A stretch of 5,262 nucleotides of DNA from Bacteroidetes bacterium UBA4009 (GTDB taxonomy: Bacteria > Bacteroidota > Bacteroidia > NS11-12g > UBA9320). Position 1 is the stretch's first letter. Every line of letters begins with the position of its first letter. A program made the translations under genes and the position numbers. The notes beneath the pieces were generated by a model. It did not search any database. It saw nothing but the letters and a program-made list of their open reading frames with translations, and was not told the origin of the DNA. Of this stretch, positions 1-5,262 are shown piece after piece. Location: assembly GCA_002384205.1 (NCBI GenBank), contig DGBH01000065.1:1-5262 (forward strand), in the 5' to 3' direction.

Positions 1-2
1 GA

Positions 3-113
3 AAAGACAGCGTAAATATTCTGCAAACAGAATTGCCGTTTCAACAGGTATCTGCAGATTTACTTGTTTTATTGGTAAGGTGTTACGTAGATGTTATGTT
101 ACCCTCTAACTAA
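3..113 (+). CDS. Possible C-terminal tail of an unidentified protein, cut by the left window edge
   Basis: A reading frame stays open from the left edge to a TAA at 111-113, giving about 36 residues. The last stretch reads VRCYVDVMLPSN. The TAA overlaps the nadC stop (110-112 on the other strand), the kind of tight tail-to-tail packing expected between two real genes. The opposite strand of 1-109 has no ATG, so a gene on that side is less likely. The ending VRxxVDV faintly recalls the C-terminus of primosomal helicase PriA (often VR...DVDP). However, the DP is replaced by ML and the spacing does not fit well, so I do not assign it. A frame this short can be open by chance, and the neighbouring frame starting at base 2 is also open to 109. 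Only longer upstream sequence would settle whether this is a gene. Confidence 0.45.
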   Translation, partial: KDSVNILQTELPFQQVSADLLVLLVRCYVDVMLPSN

Positions 114-958
114 TATTCTTTTAGACTGAGGTCGAGACTTTTTACGGAATGAGTTAACGCTCCTACTGAAATATAATCAACACCTGTTTCTGCATAGCTG
201 CGGATGGTCTCACGGGTAATTCCCCCGCTGGCTTCTGTCTCGCATATTCCGTTTACTAATTTTACGGCTTCTGTCATAAGTTCAGGAGTAAAATTATCAA
301 ACATGATTCGATCTACTAGACCTGTATGTAAAGCTTCCTTAATTTCTTCTAAGTTGCGGGTCTCTACCTCGATTTTGAGACTTTTATTCTTGGTAGTAAG
401 ATATTTTTTGGTGCGCATAACCCCATTGGTAATACTCCCAGCATAATCGTTATGATTATCTTTGAGCATAACCATATCCCATAAAGCAAATCGGTGATTT
501 ACACCACCACCAACGGTTACTGCGTATTTCTCAAAAGTACGAAGACCTGGAGTGGTTTTACGTGTATCTAAGAGACGTGCATTTGTGCCTAGTAGCAGTT
601 GTACAAGCTCATGCGTTATAGTTGCTACTCCACTCATGCGTTGCATGAAGTTGAGCATAAGCCGTTCTGCTTGCAAAATACTGTGCACGCTACCATGCAC
701 GGTAAATACTACGTCTCCTGGTTTTACTTCACTTCCCTCTTCTAGTAGTTGATTAAATTTTACGTCTTCATCTATAAGATGCATAATATATTTTGCAACA
801 GAAATGCCGCAAATGATACCATTGTCTTTTACCAAAAGTCGTGCATTACCTTCTGTTCCAGCGTGTATAGCACCATGACTACTGTGGTCTCCGTCACCGA
901 TATCTTCCGTGATGGCAAGATCTATGAGTTGTGATACAAGAGGGTCGTTAAAATCCAT
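110..958 (-). CDS. nadC: Quinolinate phosphoribosyltransferase (nicotinate-nucleotide pyrophosphorylase, carboxylating)
   Basis: This cytosolic enzyme converts quinolinate and PRPP to nicotinate mononucleotide, CO2 and pyrophosphate, the step where de novo NAD synthesis joins the common pathway. The 282 residues match the usual family length of about 280-290. An N-terminal sandwich domain (about 1-115, with EDIGDGDHSS near 18-27 and AERLMLNFMQRMSG at 97-110) precedes the TIM-barrel-like domain. Family signatures are all present: DTRKTTPGLR at 131-140, GGGVNHR at 150-156, LKDNH at 165-169, EVET at 197-200, MFDNF at 219-223, EASGGI at 242-247 and ISVGALTHS at 263-271. The basic residues R133, K134, H155, R156 and K166 sit where the family binds substrate. 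The ATG at 958 is the only sensible start, because the next Met (59) lies inside the conserved N-terminal domain. nadA and nadB are not in the window. The gene is divergent from upp and appears intact. Confidence 0.97.
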   Translation of the reverse strand: MDFNDPLVSQLIDLAITEDIGDGDHSSHGAIHAGTEGNARLLVKDNGIICGISVAKYIMHLIDEDVKFNQLLEEGSEVKPGDVVFTVHGSVHSILQAERLMLNFMQRMSGVATITHELVQLLLGTNARLLDTRKTTPGLRTFEKYAVTVGGGVNHRFALWDMVMLKDNHNDYAGSITNGVMRTKKYLTTKNKSLKIEVETRNLEEIKEALHTGLVDRIMFDNFTPELMTEAVKLVNGICETEASGGITRETIRSYAETGVDYISVGALTHSVKSLDLSLKEY

Positions 959-962
959 CGGT

Positions 963-970
963 CAAAGTTA
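963..970 (-). promoter_or_regulatory. Candidate Bacteroidetes -7 box for nadC (TAACTTTG)
   Basis: Read on the minus strand, this is a perfect match to the Bacteroidetes sigma-ABfr -7 consensus TAnnTTTG, and it lies only 4 bases before the nadC ATG. Transcription would be expected to begin a few bases after the box, at or next to the A of the start codon, giving a leaderless or nearly leaderless mRNA. I see no TTG-type -33 element at the usual distance upstream, which lowers confidence. The match itself is seen directly; promoter function is inferred. Confidence 0.45.
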
Positions 971-1028
971 AGCAATGAATAATATAATAAGTGGATAATA
1001 GAACAGCAGAAAGGTATATTTTCGAAGT

Positions 1029-1673
1029 GTGGTACATATTTTATCTAAAGAATTTTCATTGGTTAGTGAGTTTTTACGTGAGCTTAGAGATAAGGAGATT
1101 CAGCAAGATCGAGCACGATTTCGTAAAAACATAGAACGTATCGGACAAATTGCTGCATACGAAATTAGTAAAGAAATGAATTATGATTTACACTTTACAA
1201 ATACCCCGTTGGGAATTGCACAAGTTAAAAAGCTAAATGAACAACCTGTTATAGCTACAATACTACGAGCTGGATTGCCCTTGCAAAAAGGCATCTCTGA
1301 TATGTTTGATCAAGCAGATTTGGCCTACATTTCGGCTTACCGAAAGCACACCAACGATACCGAATTTGAAATTGTGTTGGAATATTTTGCAACACCTGAC
1401 ATAAACGATAGAATAATAATTTTATGTGACCCGATGCTTGCTACAGGCCAAAGTTTGGTGCAAACCTACCAGGCAATACGTAAGCGAGGGATACCCAAAA
1501 AAGTGTATTTAGTCTCTGTAATTGGTAGTAAACAGGGTGTAGATTATGTCACTAAACATATTCCGAATGCAGATTTGTGGATCGGGGTTATCGATGACAA
1601 ATTAGATGCAAATGGCTATATACTGCCTGGTTTGGGAGATGCAGGTGACTTATCGTTTGGGGTGAAGTCCTAG
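1029..1673 (+). CDS. upp: Uracil phosphoribosyltransferase, GTG start
   Basis: This enzyme salvages uracil by joining it to PRPP to give UMP and pyrophosphate. At 214 residues it is a full-length UPRT. Visible motifs are ILRAGLP at 78-84, the PRPP-binding loop ILCDPMLATGQS at 131-142, and the uracil-recognition segment GYILPGLGDAGD at 196-207. The loop has Q where many bacterial UPRTs have G (DPMLATGGS), a variant I associate with Flavobacteriia. The start must be GTG at 1029: the frame has a TAG at 999-1001 and no ATG between, while the next Met (50) would remove the conserved FRKNIERIG region at 31-39. The resulting N-terminus, MVHILS, resembles relatives with an MxxHxLS-like start. No good Shine-Dalgarno is present; AAAGG at 1010-1014 is too far from the start. 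It is divergent from nadC and is followed after 103 bases by a YjjG-like nucleotidase in the same direction. Confidence 0.96.
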   Translation: MVHILSKEFSLVSEFLRELRDKEIQQDRARFRKNIERIGQIAAYEISKEMNYDLHFTNTPLGIAQVKKLNEQPVIATILRAGLPLQKGISDMFDQADLAYISAYRKHTNDTEFEIVLEYFATPDINDRIIILCDPMLATGQSLVQTYQAIRKRGIPKKVYLVSVIGSKQGVDYVTKHIPNADLWIGVIDDKLDANGYILPGLGDAGDLSFGVKS

Positions 1674-1768
1674 ATTATTTAGATGCATTTCCAGTAGGTA
1701 TTCCACTAAATATGCCAATGCGCTTTATTCCCCCCTTTAATCCTTTATTTCGCGTAGTATTTAATTAA
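1649..1768 (+). other. Unassigned open frame without a good start, between upp and the HAD gene
   Basis: The 103-base gap after upp is filled by a frame open from 1649, after a TGA at 1646-1648, to a TAA at 1766-1768, about 39 codons. It overlaps the last 25 bases of upp in a different frame. Its product would be hydrophobic and proline-rich; the last part reads MPMRFIPPFNPLFRVVFN. The first ATG in frame is at 1712, leaving an 18-residue peptide. No TTG or GTG start lies before it. It could be a tiny peptide, the remnant of a lost gene between upp and the HAD gene, or a chance opening. I do not recognise a family. Nothing else, such as a clear terminator or promoter, was seen in this gap. Confidence 0.2.
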
Positions 1769-1776
1769 AAACCCGG

Positions 1777-2466
1777 ATGCCTAAAAACCTTTTCTTTGAC
1801 CTAGATCATACTATTTGGGATTTTGATACCAACGCGAATGAAACGTTGAGAGAATTGTATGATTTGTACAAAGTACAGTTTATTTCAAGTAGAAATGTGG
1901 ATGATTTTATAGGAATATACACACGTGTCAATCATGATTTATGGGCGCTATATAGGCAACATAGGGTAACCAAAGAACAGCTCAGGGAGAGAAGATTTAG
2001 GGATACCTTTAGAGAAATGGATGTTGATGAGGAAGAAATTCCGTTAGGTGTAGAGGCTAAGTATATAGCGATATGTCCTACCAAAACGGCATTGTTGCCA
2101 GGTGCAAGAGAGGCGCTTGATTACCTAGCCGGCAAGTATGATTTGCATCTTATTACCAATGGTTTTGCGGAGTCTCAACGAACAAAGCTTCGTTGTTCAG
2201 ACTTAGAGAAATACTTCAAGACGCTCACTATTTCAGAGGAAGTAGGAGCTCAAAAACCGCATCCGTTAGTGTTTGAAACAGCGTTGAAAAATGCAGGAAG
2301 TGATTTAAAAACAAGTCATTACGTAGGAGATAATTTAGAAGCAGATGTAAAGGGAGCAATTCAAAGCGGTTGGCATGCATACTGGCTTACCGATGACCCG
2401 AGTGCCTTTTCAAATGAAAAGTGTACTCCTATTTCATCGATGCTTGATCTTAAAGATCTATTTTAA
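1777..2466 (+). CDS. yjjG: YjjG-family HAD hydrolase, probable non-canonical pyrimidine nucleotidase
   Basis: This is a HAD-superfamily phosphatase of the YjjG type. Characterised members are 5'-nucleotidases that hydrolyse dUMP, dTMP and analogue pyrimidine monophosphates and act in nucleotide-pool housecleaning. All four HAD motifs are visible in 229 residues. Motif I is FFDLDHTIWDF (6-16; nucleophile D8, acid/base D10). Motif II is LITNGF (125-130). Motif III is QKPHPLVF (159-166; K160). Motif IV is YVGDNLEADVKGA (182-194; D185 and D190). The helical cap occupies roughly 16-100, as in C1-type caps. DLDHTIWDF with a Trp after the nucleophile loop is typical of this subgroup. Motif IV has GDN where GDS is common, a mild change. 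The ATG at 1777 puts motif I at the N-terminus, as expected. No separate promoter was recognised, so it may be read with upp 103 bases upstream. The exact substrate is inferred from family resemblance; a generic HAD phosphatase is the alternative. Confidence 0.88.
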   Translation: MPKNLFFDLDHTIWDFDTNANETLRELYDLYKVQFISSRNVDDFIGIYTRVNHDLWALYRQHRVTKEQLRERRFRDTFREMDVDEEEIPLGVEAKYIAICPTKTALLPGAREALDYLAGKYDLHLITNGFAESQRTKLRCSDLEKYFKTLTISEEVGAQKPHPLVFETALKNAGSDLKTSHYVGDNLEADVKGAIQSGWHAYWLTDDPSAFSNEKCTPISSMLDLKDLF

Positions 2467-2507
2467 TACTATAAAAAAGTAGCTGTGTATTTTTGGTCAA
2501 ACCCTGT

Positions 2508-3521
2508 TTAGTCGCTTGAATTTGCGCCTTCTTTATTCATCATTTCCCAAAGCTTATCTTTAAGTTGGATTATGTTTTTACCTGAAACGGATGATATGAA
2601 AACTACTTCACAGTCTACGTCTATCTCTGCTCTAAGCGCGGCTTCTAATTCATCATCGATCATATCACTTTTAGTTATGGCAAGTACTCTGTCCTTAAAC
2701 ATTAGTTCCTCGTTAAAACTATTCAGTTCGTTTAACAATATGCCGTATTCTTTGGTGATGTCTTCACTATCTGCAGGTATCATAAAAAGAAGAGCTGCAT
2801 TACGCTCGATGTGGCGTAAAAATCGTATTCCCAATCCTTTTCCTTCGCTGGCACCTTCTATAATACCTGGGATGTCTGCCATTACAAATGATTTGTATTG
2901 ACGATATTGTACTATTCCTAAATTCGGTACGAGTGTAGTAAACGGGTAATCTGCTATTTCTGGTTTAGCTGCAGAGACTACCGATAGCAAGGTTGATTTT
3001 CCTGCATTAGGAAATCCTACTAAACCTACATCTGCCAGTACTTTTAGCTCTAAAATAAACCACTCTTCTTTGCCTGGTTCACCTGGCTGGGCGTATTTAG
3101 GAGTTTGATTGGTAGCACTTTTAAAATTAGCATTGCCTAATCCACCCTTGCCGCCTTTTAGTAATACGATTTCTTGACCGTCTTGGGTAATTTCACCCAG
3201 TACTTCAAATGTTTCAGGATGCTTCGCAACGGTACCTAAAGGTACTTCTACTATTTGATTTTTGCCGCTTTTACCGGTTTGATGTTTTTTCTTGCCTGGG
3301 GCACCGTCTTCACAGTACACGTGTCGTTTAAACTTGAGGTGAAGTAAGGTCCAAAACTGAGCATTACCGCGCAGAATAATGGATCCACCTGCTCCGCCGT
3401 CACCGCCATCGGGTCCACCTTTAGCGTTTAGGTTATCTCTAAAGTAACTGTGACTTCCTGGGCCTCCTTTGCCACTTTTGCCGCATATTTTTACGTAGTC
3501 TATAAAGTTTTGGTTACTCAT
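2508..3521 (-). CDS. obg: Ribosome-associated GTPase Obg (CgtA)
   Basis: Obg is an essential GTPase involved in late assembly of the large ribosomal subunit and in stress and (p)ppGpp responses. Residues 1 to about 158 form the glycine-rich Obg fold, with repeated GxxG turns (for example KGGPGS at 18-23, [12 protein letters not shown] at 35-46 and KGGKGGLGN at 122-130). The G domain follows: G1 GFPNAGKST (169-177), G2 in DYPFTT (191-196), G3 DIPG (216-219), G4 TKSD (283-286) and G5 SSVSGK (310-315). G4 has T where NKxD is canonical, and G5 has SSVSG where SA is common. I regard both as lineage variants rather than damage. The protein ends at 337 residues with no C-terminal OCT domain, the usual short form in this phylum. 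The gene starts 32 bases after the adk stop with no promoter box between, so it is probably read from the adk promoter. It converges with the HAD gene across 41 bases. Confidence 0.97.
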   Translation of the reverse strand: MSNQNFIDYVKICGKSGKGGPGSHSYFRDNLNAKGGPDGGDGGAGGSIILRGNAQFWTLLHLKFKRHVYCEDGAPGKKKHQTGKSGKNQIVEVPLGTVAKHPETFEVLGEITQDGQEIVLLKGGKGGLGNANFKSATNQTPKYAQPGEPGKEEWFILELKVLADVGLVGFPNAGKSTLLSVVSAAKPEIADYPFTTLVPNLGIVQYRQYKSFVMADIPGIIEGASEGKGLGIRFLRHIERNAALLFMIPADSEDITKEYGILLNELNSFNEELMFKDRVLAITKSDMIDDELEAALRAEIDVDCEVVFISSVSGKNIIQLKDKLWEMMNKEGANSSD

Positions 3522-3553
3522 GGTTCAGGTGTTTTTAAGTTTGGTGTTTTGGC

Positions 3554-4129
3554 TTAAGCAAAGGAATTGATAGCCTTTGTAAGTCTATCAAAGATTTCTT
3601 CTTCTGAACCCATTCCGAGTACGCCTACATATTTACCTTGCTCGTTGTAAAAAGCCGCAAGTGGAGAAGTCTCGTTTTGATATACTTTAAATCGATTGCG
3701 AATAGTGTCCTCATCTTGATCATCTATCCTTCCGCTGGTTTTACCTCGCTCTATCAGTCTTTTTACCAGTTCATTTTCTTCAACTTCTAAAGCAAGCATC
3801 ATGGTAATAGAAGAGTCTTTTTCGGCAAGCATAGTGGCTAAAGCATTGCCTTGTGCTATGGTTCTTGGGAAACCGTCAAAAATAAATCCGTTTTCATTCC
3901 AATTTCGGTCGATAAAGTCATTTACCATATTATTGGTTACCTCATCAGGAACGAGTTCTCCCTGGTCAATATAGCTTTTGGCTAAGATACCAAGTTCTGT
4001 TTCATTTTTTATATTGTATCTAAAAACGTCACCTGTAGAAAGGTGAGTCAAATGGTACTGTTCTATTAGCTTAGCACTTTGAGTACCTTTTCCTGCCCCT
4101 GGAGGGCCAAATAAAATAATGTTCAGCAT
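3554..4129 (-). CDS. adk: Adenylate kinase, short-LID form
   Basis: This cytosolic enzyme interconverts ATP plus AMP with two ADP and sets the adenylate energy charge. It has 191 residues. The P-loop GPPGAGKGT is at 8-16, the AMP-binding segment STGDVFR at 31-37 and the family signature FDGFPRT at 84-90. The LID region LIERGKTSGRIDDQDEDTIRNRFKVY (starting at 125) keeps R128, R134, D136, D137, R144 and R146. The LID is the short type: it lacks the roughly 30-residue insert and the zinc-binding cysteines of long-form kinases, as is usual in Bacteroidetes. A TAnnTTTG promoter box lies 19 bases before the ATG, and obg follows after 32 bases, so adk and obg probably form one unit. In many relatives, as I recall, hypoxanthine phosphoribosyltransferase (hpt) sits directly upstream of adk; here a methyltransferase does instead. 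Confidence 0.97.
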   Translation of the reverse strand: MLNIILFGPPGAGKGTQSAKLIEQYHLTHLSTGDVFRYNIKNETELGILAKSYIDQGELVPDEVTNNMVNDFIDRNWNENGFIFDGFPRTIAQGNALATMLAEKDSSITMMLALEVEENELVKRLIERGKTSGRIDDQDEDTIRNRFKVYQNETSPLAAFYNEQGKYVGVLGMGSEEEIFDRLTKAINSFA

Positions 4130-4148
4130 TGGCTTAAATATTGGAATG

Positions 4149-4156
4149 CAAAGGTA
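4149..4156 (-). promoter_or_regulatory. Probable Bacteroidetes -7 promoter box for adk-obg (TACCTTTG)
   Basis: On the minus strand this reads TACCTTTG, followed by CA. It is a perfect match to TAnnTTTG and to its common extended form ending in TTTGC. It lies 19 bases before the adk ATG in the 100-base gap between the methyltransferase stop and adk, so the start site would be near 4144 with a leader of about 15 bases. A clear TTG -33 element is not seen. Position, perfect match and the downstream core genes make this the best-supported promoter in the window. It also implies that adk-obg need not depend on read-through from the glycan genes. Confidence 0.7.
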
Positions 4157-4229
4157 GGATAAACTGATATTTAGTCACTATTACTTTGTTAGATAGGTTA
4201 AGATAGTTTTTGAGGATTTCGGGATAACC

Positions 4230-4847
4230 TTATTTTTTCATCTTAAAAATGATTTCACTTGCAGGGAATAAGTAAGATAAATAAAATTCATAAAACTCTT
4301 GCGTGCCAGTTGATGCATTGAATAGCGGTTGTAGGATTCTTTTTTTCCATAGGTTTAATACCTGATTATTTCCATCTCTGAACACTATTGTACGTTCAAA
4401 AACATTGAAGTTAATGTTATTATAAAACGTGGGAACTTTCCTTTTTAGTGGTTTATCATTGTTGCCATTGCTTAAGTAATCAAAGGTATAAAGCCCAAAA
4501 AAACGTTTATGCGTATAGTCGGAGTAGTAATGTGGATTAACCCAATACGGAACAATGACATGGTTTTCGCCTCCCACTTTCAACACACGATAAATTTCTG
4601 AAATCAATGGTTCAAAATTTTCGATATGCTCCATAAAGTGCCTAGAAGTAACCTTATCAACTGAGTTGTCTTCTAAAAAGGGTAAGCCTTTCTCAAGGTC
4701 AGTTACATAATGAACTCCCTCTAATGGTAATGAGTCTATTCCAATGATATTTGGATTCGGATTGGGACCGCAACCCAGGTCAATGGTCACAAAATCTCTT
4801 TTAATTATCTCGTTAATTAACGCTTCTCTTGTCCATGGACTTGTCAT
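4230..4847 (-). CDS. SAM-dependent class I methyltransferase, probably glycan-related
   Basis: This is a Rossmann-fold methyltransferase of the Methyltransf_11 type, 205 residues. The SAM-binding motif I is TIDLGCGPNPNP (21-32). The acidic residue ending strand 2 is D38 in IGIDSLP, and the post-motif region is TSRHFMEHIENF (67-78), followed by EIYRVLKVGGENHVIVPYW (84-102), the strand-5 and hairpin region common to this family. The C-terminal part (about 103-205) is aromatic-rich and probably shapes the acceptor site. No signal peptide or membrane helix is apparent, so it is cytosolic. Its ATG is 4 bases after the stop of a glycosyltransferase, a tight arrangement that suggests translational coupling and a shared role in surface polysaccharide or glycan modification. 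That role is inferred from the neighbour; the acceptor cannot be read from the sequence. Two lines counted within it (4321-4380 and 4441-4500) have about 32-33% GC, against 40% in a sampled obg line. Confidence 0.85.
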   Translation of the reverse strand: MTSPWTREALINEIIKRDFVTIDLGCGPNPNPNIIGIDSLPLEGVHYVTDLEKGLPFLEDNSVDKVTSRHFMEHIENFEPLISEIYRVLKVGGENHVIVPYWVNPHYYSDYTHKRFFGLYTFDYLSNGNNDKPLKRKVPTFYNNINFNVFERTIVFRDGNNQVLNLWKKRILQPLFNASTGTQEFYEFYLSYLFPASEIIFKMKK

Positions 4848-4851
4848 ATCT

Positions 4852-5262
4852 CTAGTTTTTTATAAATTGTATTAATCTTGATGCATTTACATCGTAACTG
4901 TATGTAGTCTCAACGGTCTTCCTGCCGTTTGTTCCCGTTTGAATTGCCTCTTCTTTATGCGATAGTAGTAGATTAAAATAATCTAACCATTGCGAGGTTT
5001 CTTGAGCCAAGTAACCGTTAATCCCATGCTGTATAATTAAGGTATTCGTTCCTACTGCATCTGCTATTACCGGAATACCGTAAGACATGTACAGCAATAA
5101 TTTATAGCCTCCTTTCATGGTTTCCCATTCGGTATTGTCCAATGGCATTATGCCCACGTCGGTGTTGCTAAGCAAGGTACGCTCATTCTCAATGCTCCAA
5201 TCGTGGTAAACGCAATTAACTCCGTTTAGTCGAATTGTCGCCCCCATGATGTGCATCTGCAC
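4852..5262 (-). CDS. GT4-type glycosyltransferase, C-terminal part only (cut by the right window edge)
   Basis: The 136 visible residues form the C-terminal nucleotide-sugar-binding Rossmann domain of a GT-B retaining glycosyltransferase (family 4, Glycos_transf_1). The local order is VQMHIMGA (a strand-and-Gly start of the domain), NTDVGIMPLDNTEWETMKGGYKLLLYMSYGIPVIA (starting at visible residue 33), then VGTNTLIIQHGINGYLA (starting at 70). The KGGYKLLxYMxxGIPVIA pattern corresponds to the EX7E-type donor region, in the subgroup where Lys and Tyr-Met appear in place of the usual LEAM. HGINGYLA is the typical G-x-NG-(F/Y)-L loop. The first visible codon is GTG at the window edge, but it is an internal Val, not a start, because the N-terminal acceptor domain of about 200 residues is missing. 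The gene ends with TAG at 4852-4854, 4 bases before the methyltransferase start. The donor and acceptor sugars cannot be predicted. Confidence 0.88.
   Translation of the reverse strand: MQMHIMGATIRLNGVNCVYHDWSIENERTLLSNTDVGIMPLDNTEWETMKGGYKLLLYMSYGIPVIADAVGTNTLIIQHGINGYLAQETSQWLDYFNLLLSHKEEAIQTGTNGRKTVETTYSYDVNASRLIQFIKN

Noticed and set aside
204..934. Three + strand open frames of 61-80 codons (204-446, 552-752, 749-934) opposite nadC
   Set aside because: They are antisense shadows of the strongly conserved nadC coding sequence and show no recognisable domain.
1017..1024. TATTTTCG as a -7 box for upp
   Set aside because: It has one mismatch in the conserved TTTG, no -33 TTG upstream, and lies within 5 bases of the GTG; too weak to list as a feature on its own.
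2446..2458. Inverted repeat GATCTT-A-AAGATC at the end of the HAD gene, followed by TATTTT, as a possible intrinsic terminator
   Set aside because: The usable stem is only five AT-rich pairs with a three-base loop, the T run is short and broken, and it lies inside the coding sequence (LDLKDLF).
2467..2482. TACT...AGTA hairpin in the convergent gap between the HAD gene and obg
   Set aside because: A four-pair AT-rich stem is too weak to call a bidirectional terminator; no better structure was seen in the 41-base gap.
2572..2901. A 109-codon + strand open frame opposite obg
   Set aside because: It lies entirely antisense to the Obg G domain, and its Ser/Leu-rich composition is typical of a shadow frame.
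4181..4190. TTACTTTGTT on the + strand as a promoter box
   Set aside because: It mismatches the essential A of TAnnTTTG and points into the antisense of the methyltransferase, with no gene to drive.
4195..4230. AGGTTA/TAACCT inverted repeat downstream of the methyltransferase
   Set aside because: A six-base stem with a 24-base loop and no T tract on the reading strand is not convincing as a terminator or operator.

Overview
The window looks like ordinary chromosome from a marine-type member of the Bacteroidetes, most likely Flavobacteriia. Three things point there: the protein sequences (an Obg with a TKSD G4 motif, and an UPRT with DPMLATGQS), the lack of convincing Shine-Dalgarno sequences before the genes, and two matches to the Bacteroidetes -7 promoter box TAnnTTTG. 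Base composition is fairly AT-rich. No rRNA, tRNA, CRISPR array, transposase or integrase was found.

Layout from left to right. (1) Positions 3-113 (+) hold the possible tail of an unidentified gene entering from the left; its stop overlaps the stop of nadC. (2) nadC (110-958, -) encodes quinolinate phosphoribosyltransferase. (3) A 70-base divergent spacer carries a candidate nadC promoter. (4) upp (1029-1673, +) encodes uracil phosphoribosyltransferase and starts with GTG. (5) A 103-base gap contains an open but startless reading frame. (6) A YjjG-type HAD nucleotidase follows (1777-2466, +). (7) After a 41-base convergent gap come obg (2508-3521, -) and adk (3554-4129, -), which look like an adk-obg transcription unit with a clear promoter upstream of adk. 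(8) A methyltransferase (4230-4847, -) and the C-terminal part of a GT4-type glycosyltransferase (4852-5262, -, cut by the window edge) are 4 bases apart and read toward adk.

The left and central genes form a nucleotide and cofactor set. NadC and Upp both use PRPP, Upp makes UMP from uracil, the YjjG-like enzyme may remove non-canonical pyrimidine nucleotides, and Adk balances adenine nucleotides. Obg is a ribosome-assembly GTPase. The right end changes character: the methyltransferase/glycosyltransferase pair looks like the end of a surface-glycan or polysaccharide operon, has visibly lower GC in the lines I counted, and is probably more variable between relatives.

I do not see a previously undescribed system here. 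The points most worth a second look are the near-leaderless nadC promoter geometry, the upp/yjjG pairing, the switch from core to glycan genes upstream of adk, and the two short unassigned reading frames (3-113 and 1649-1768).
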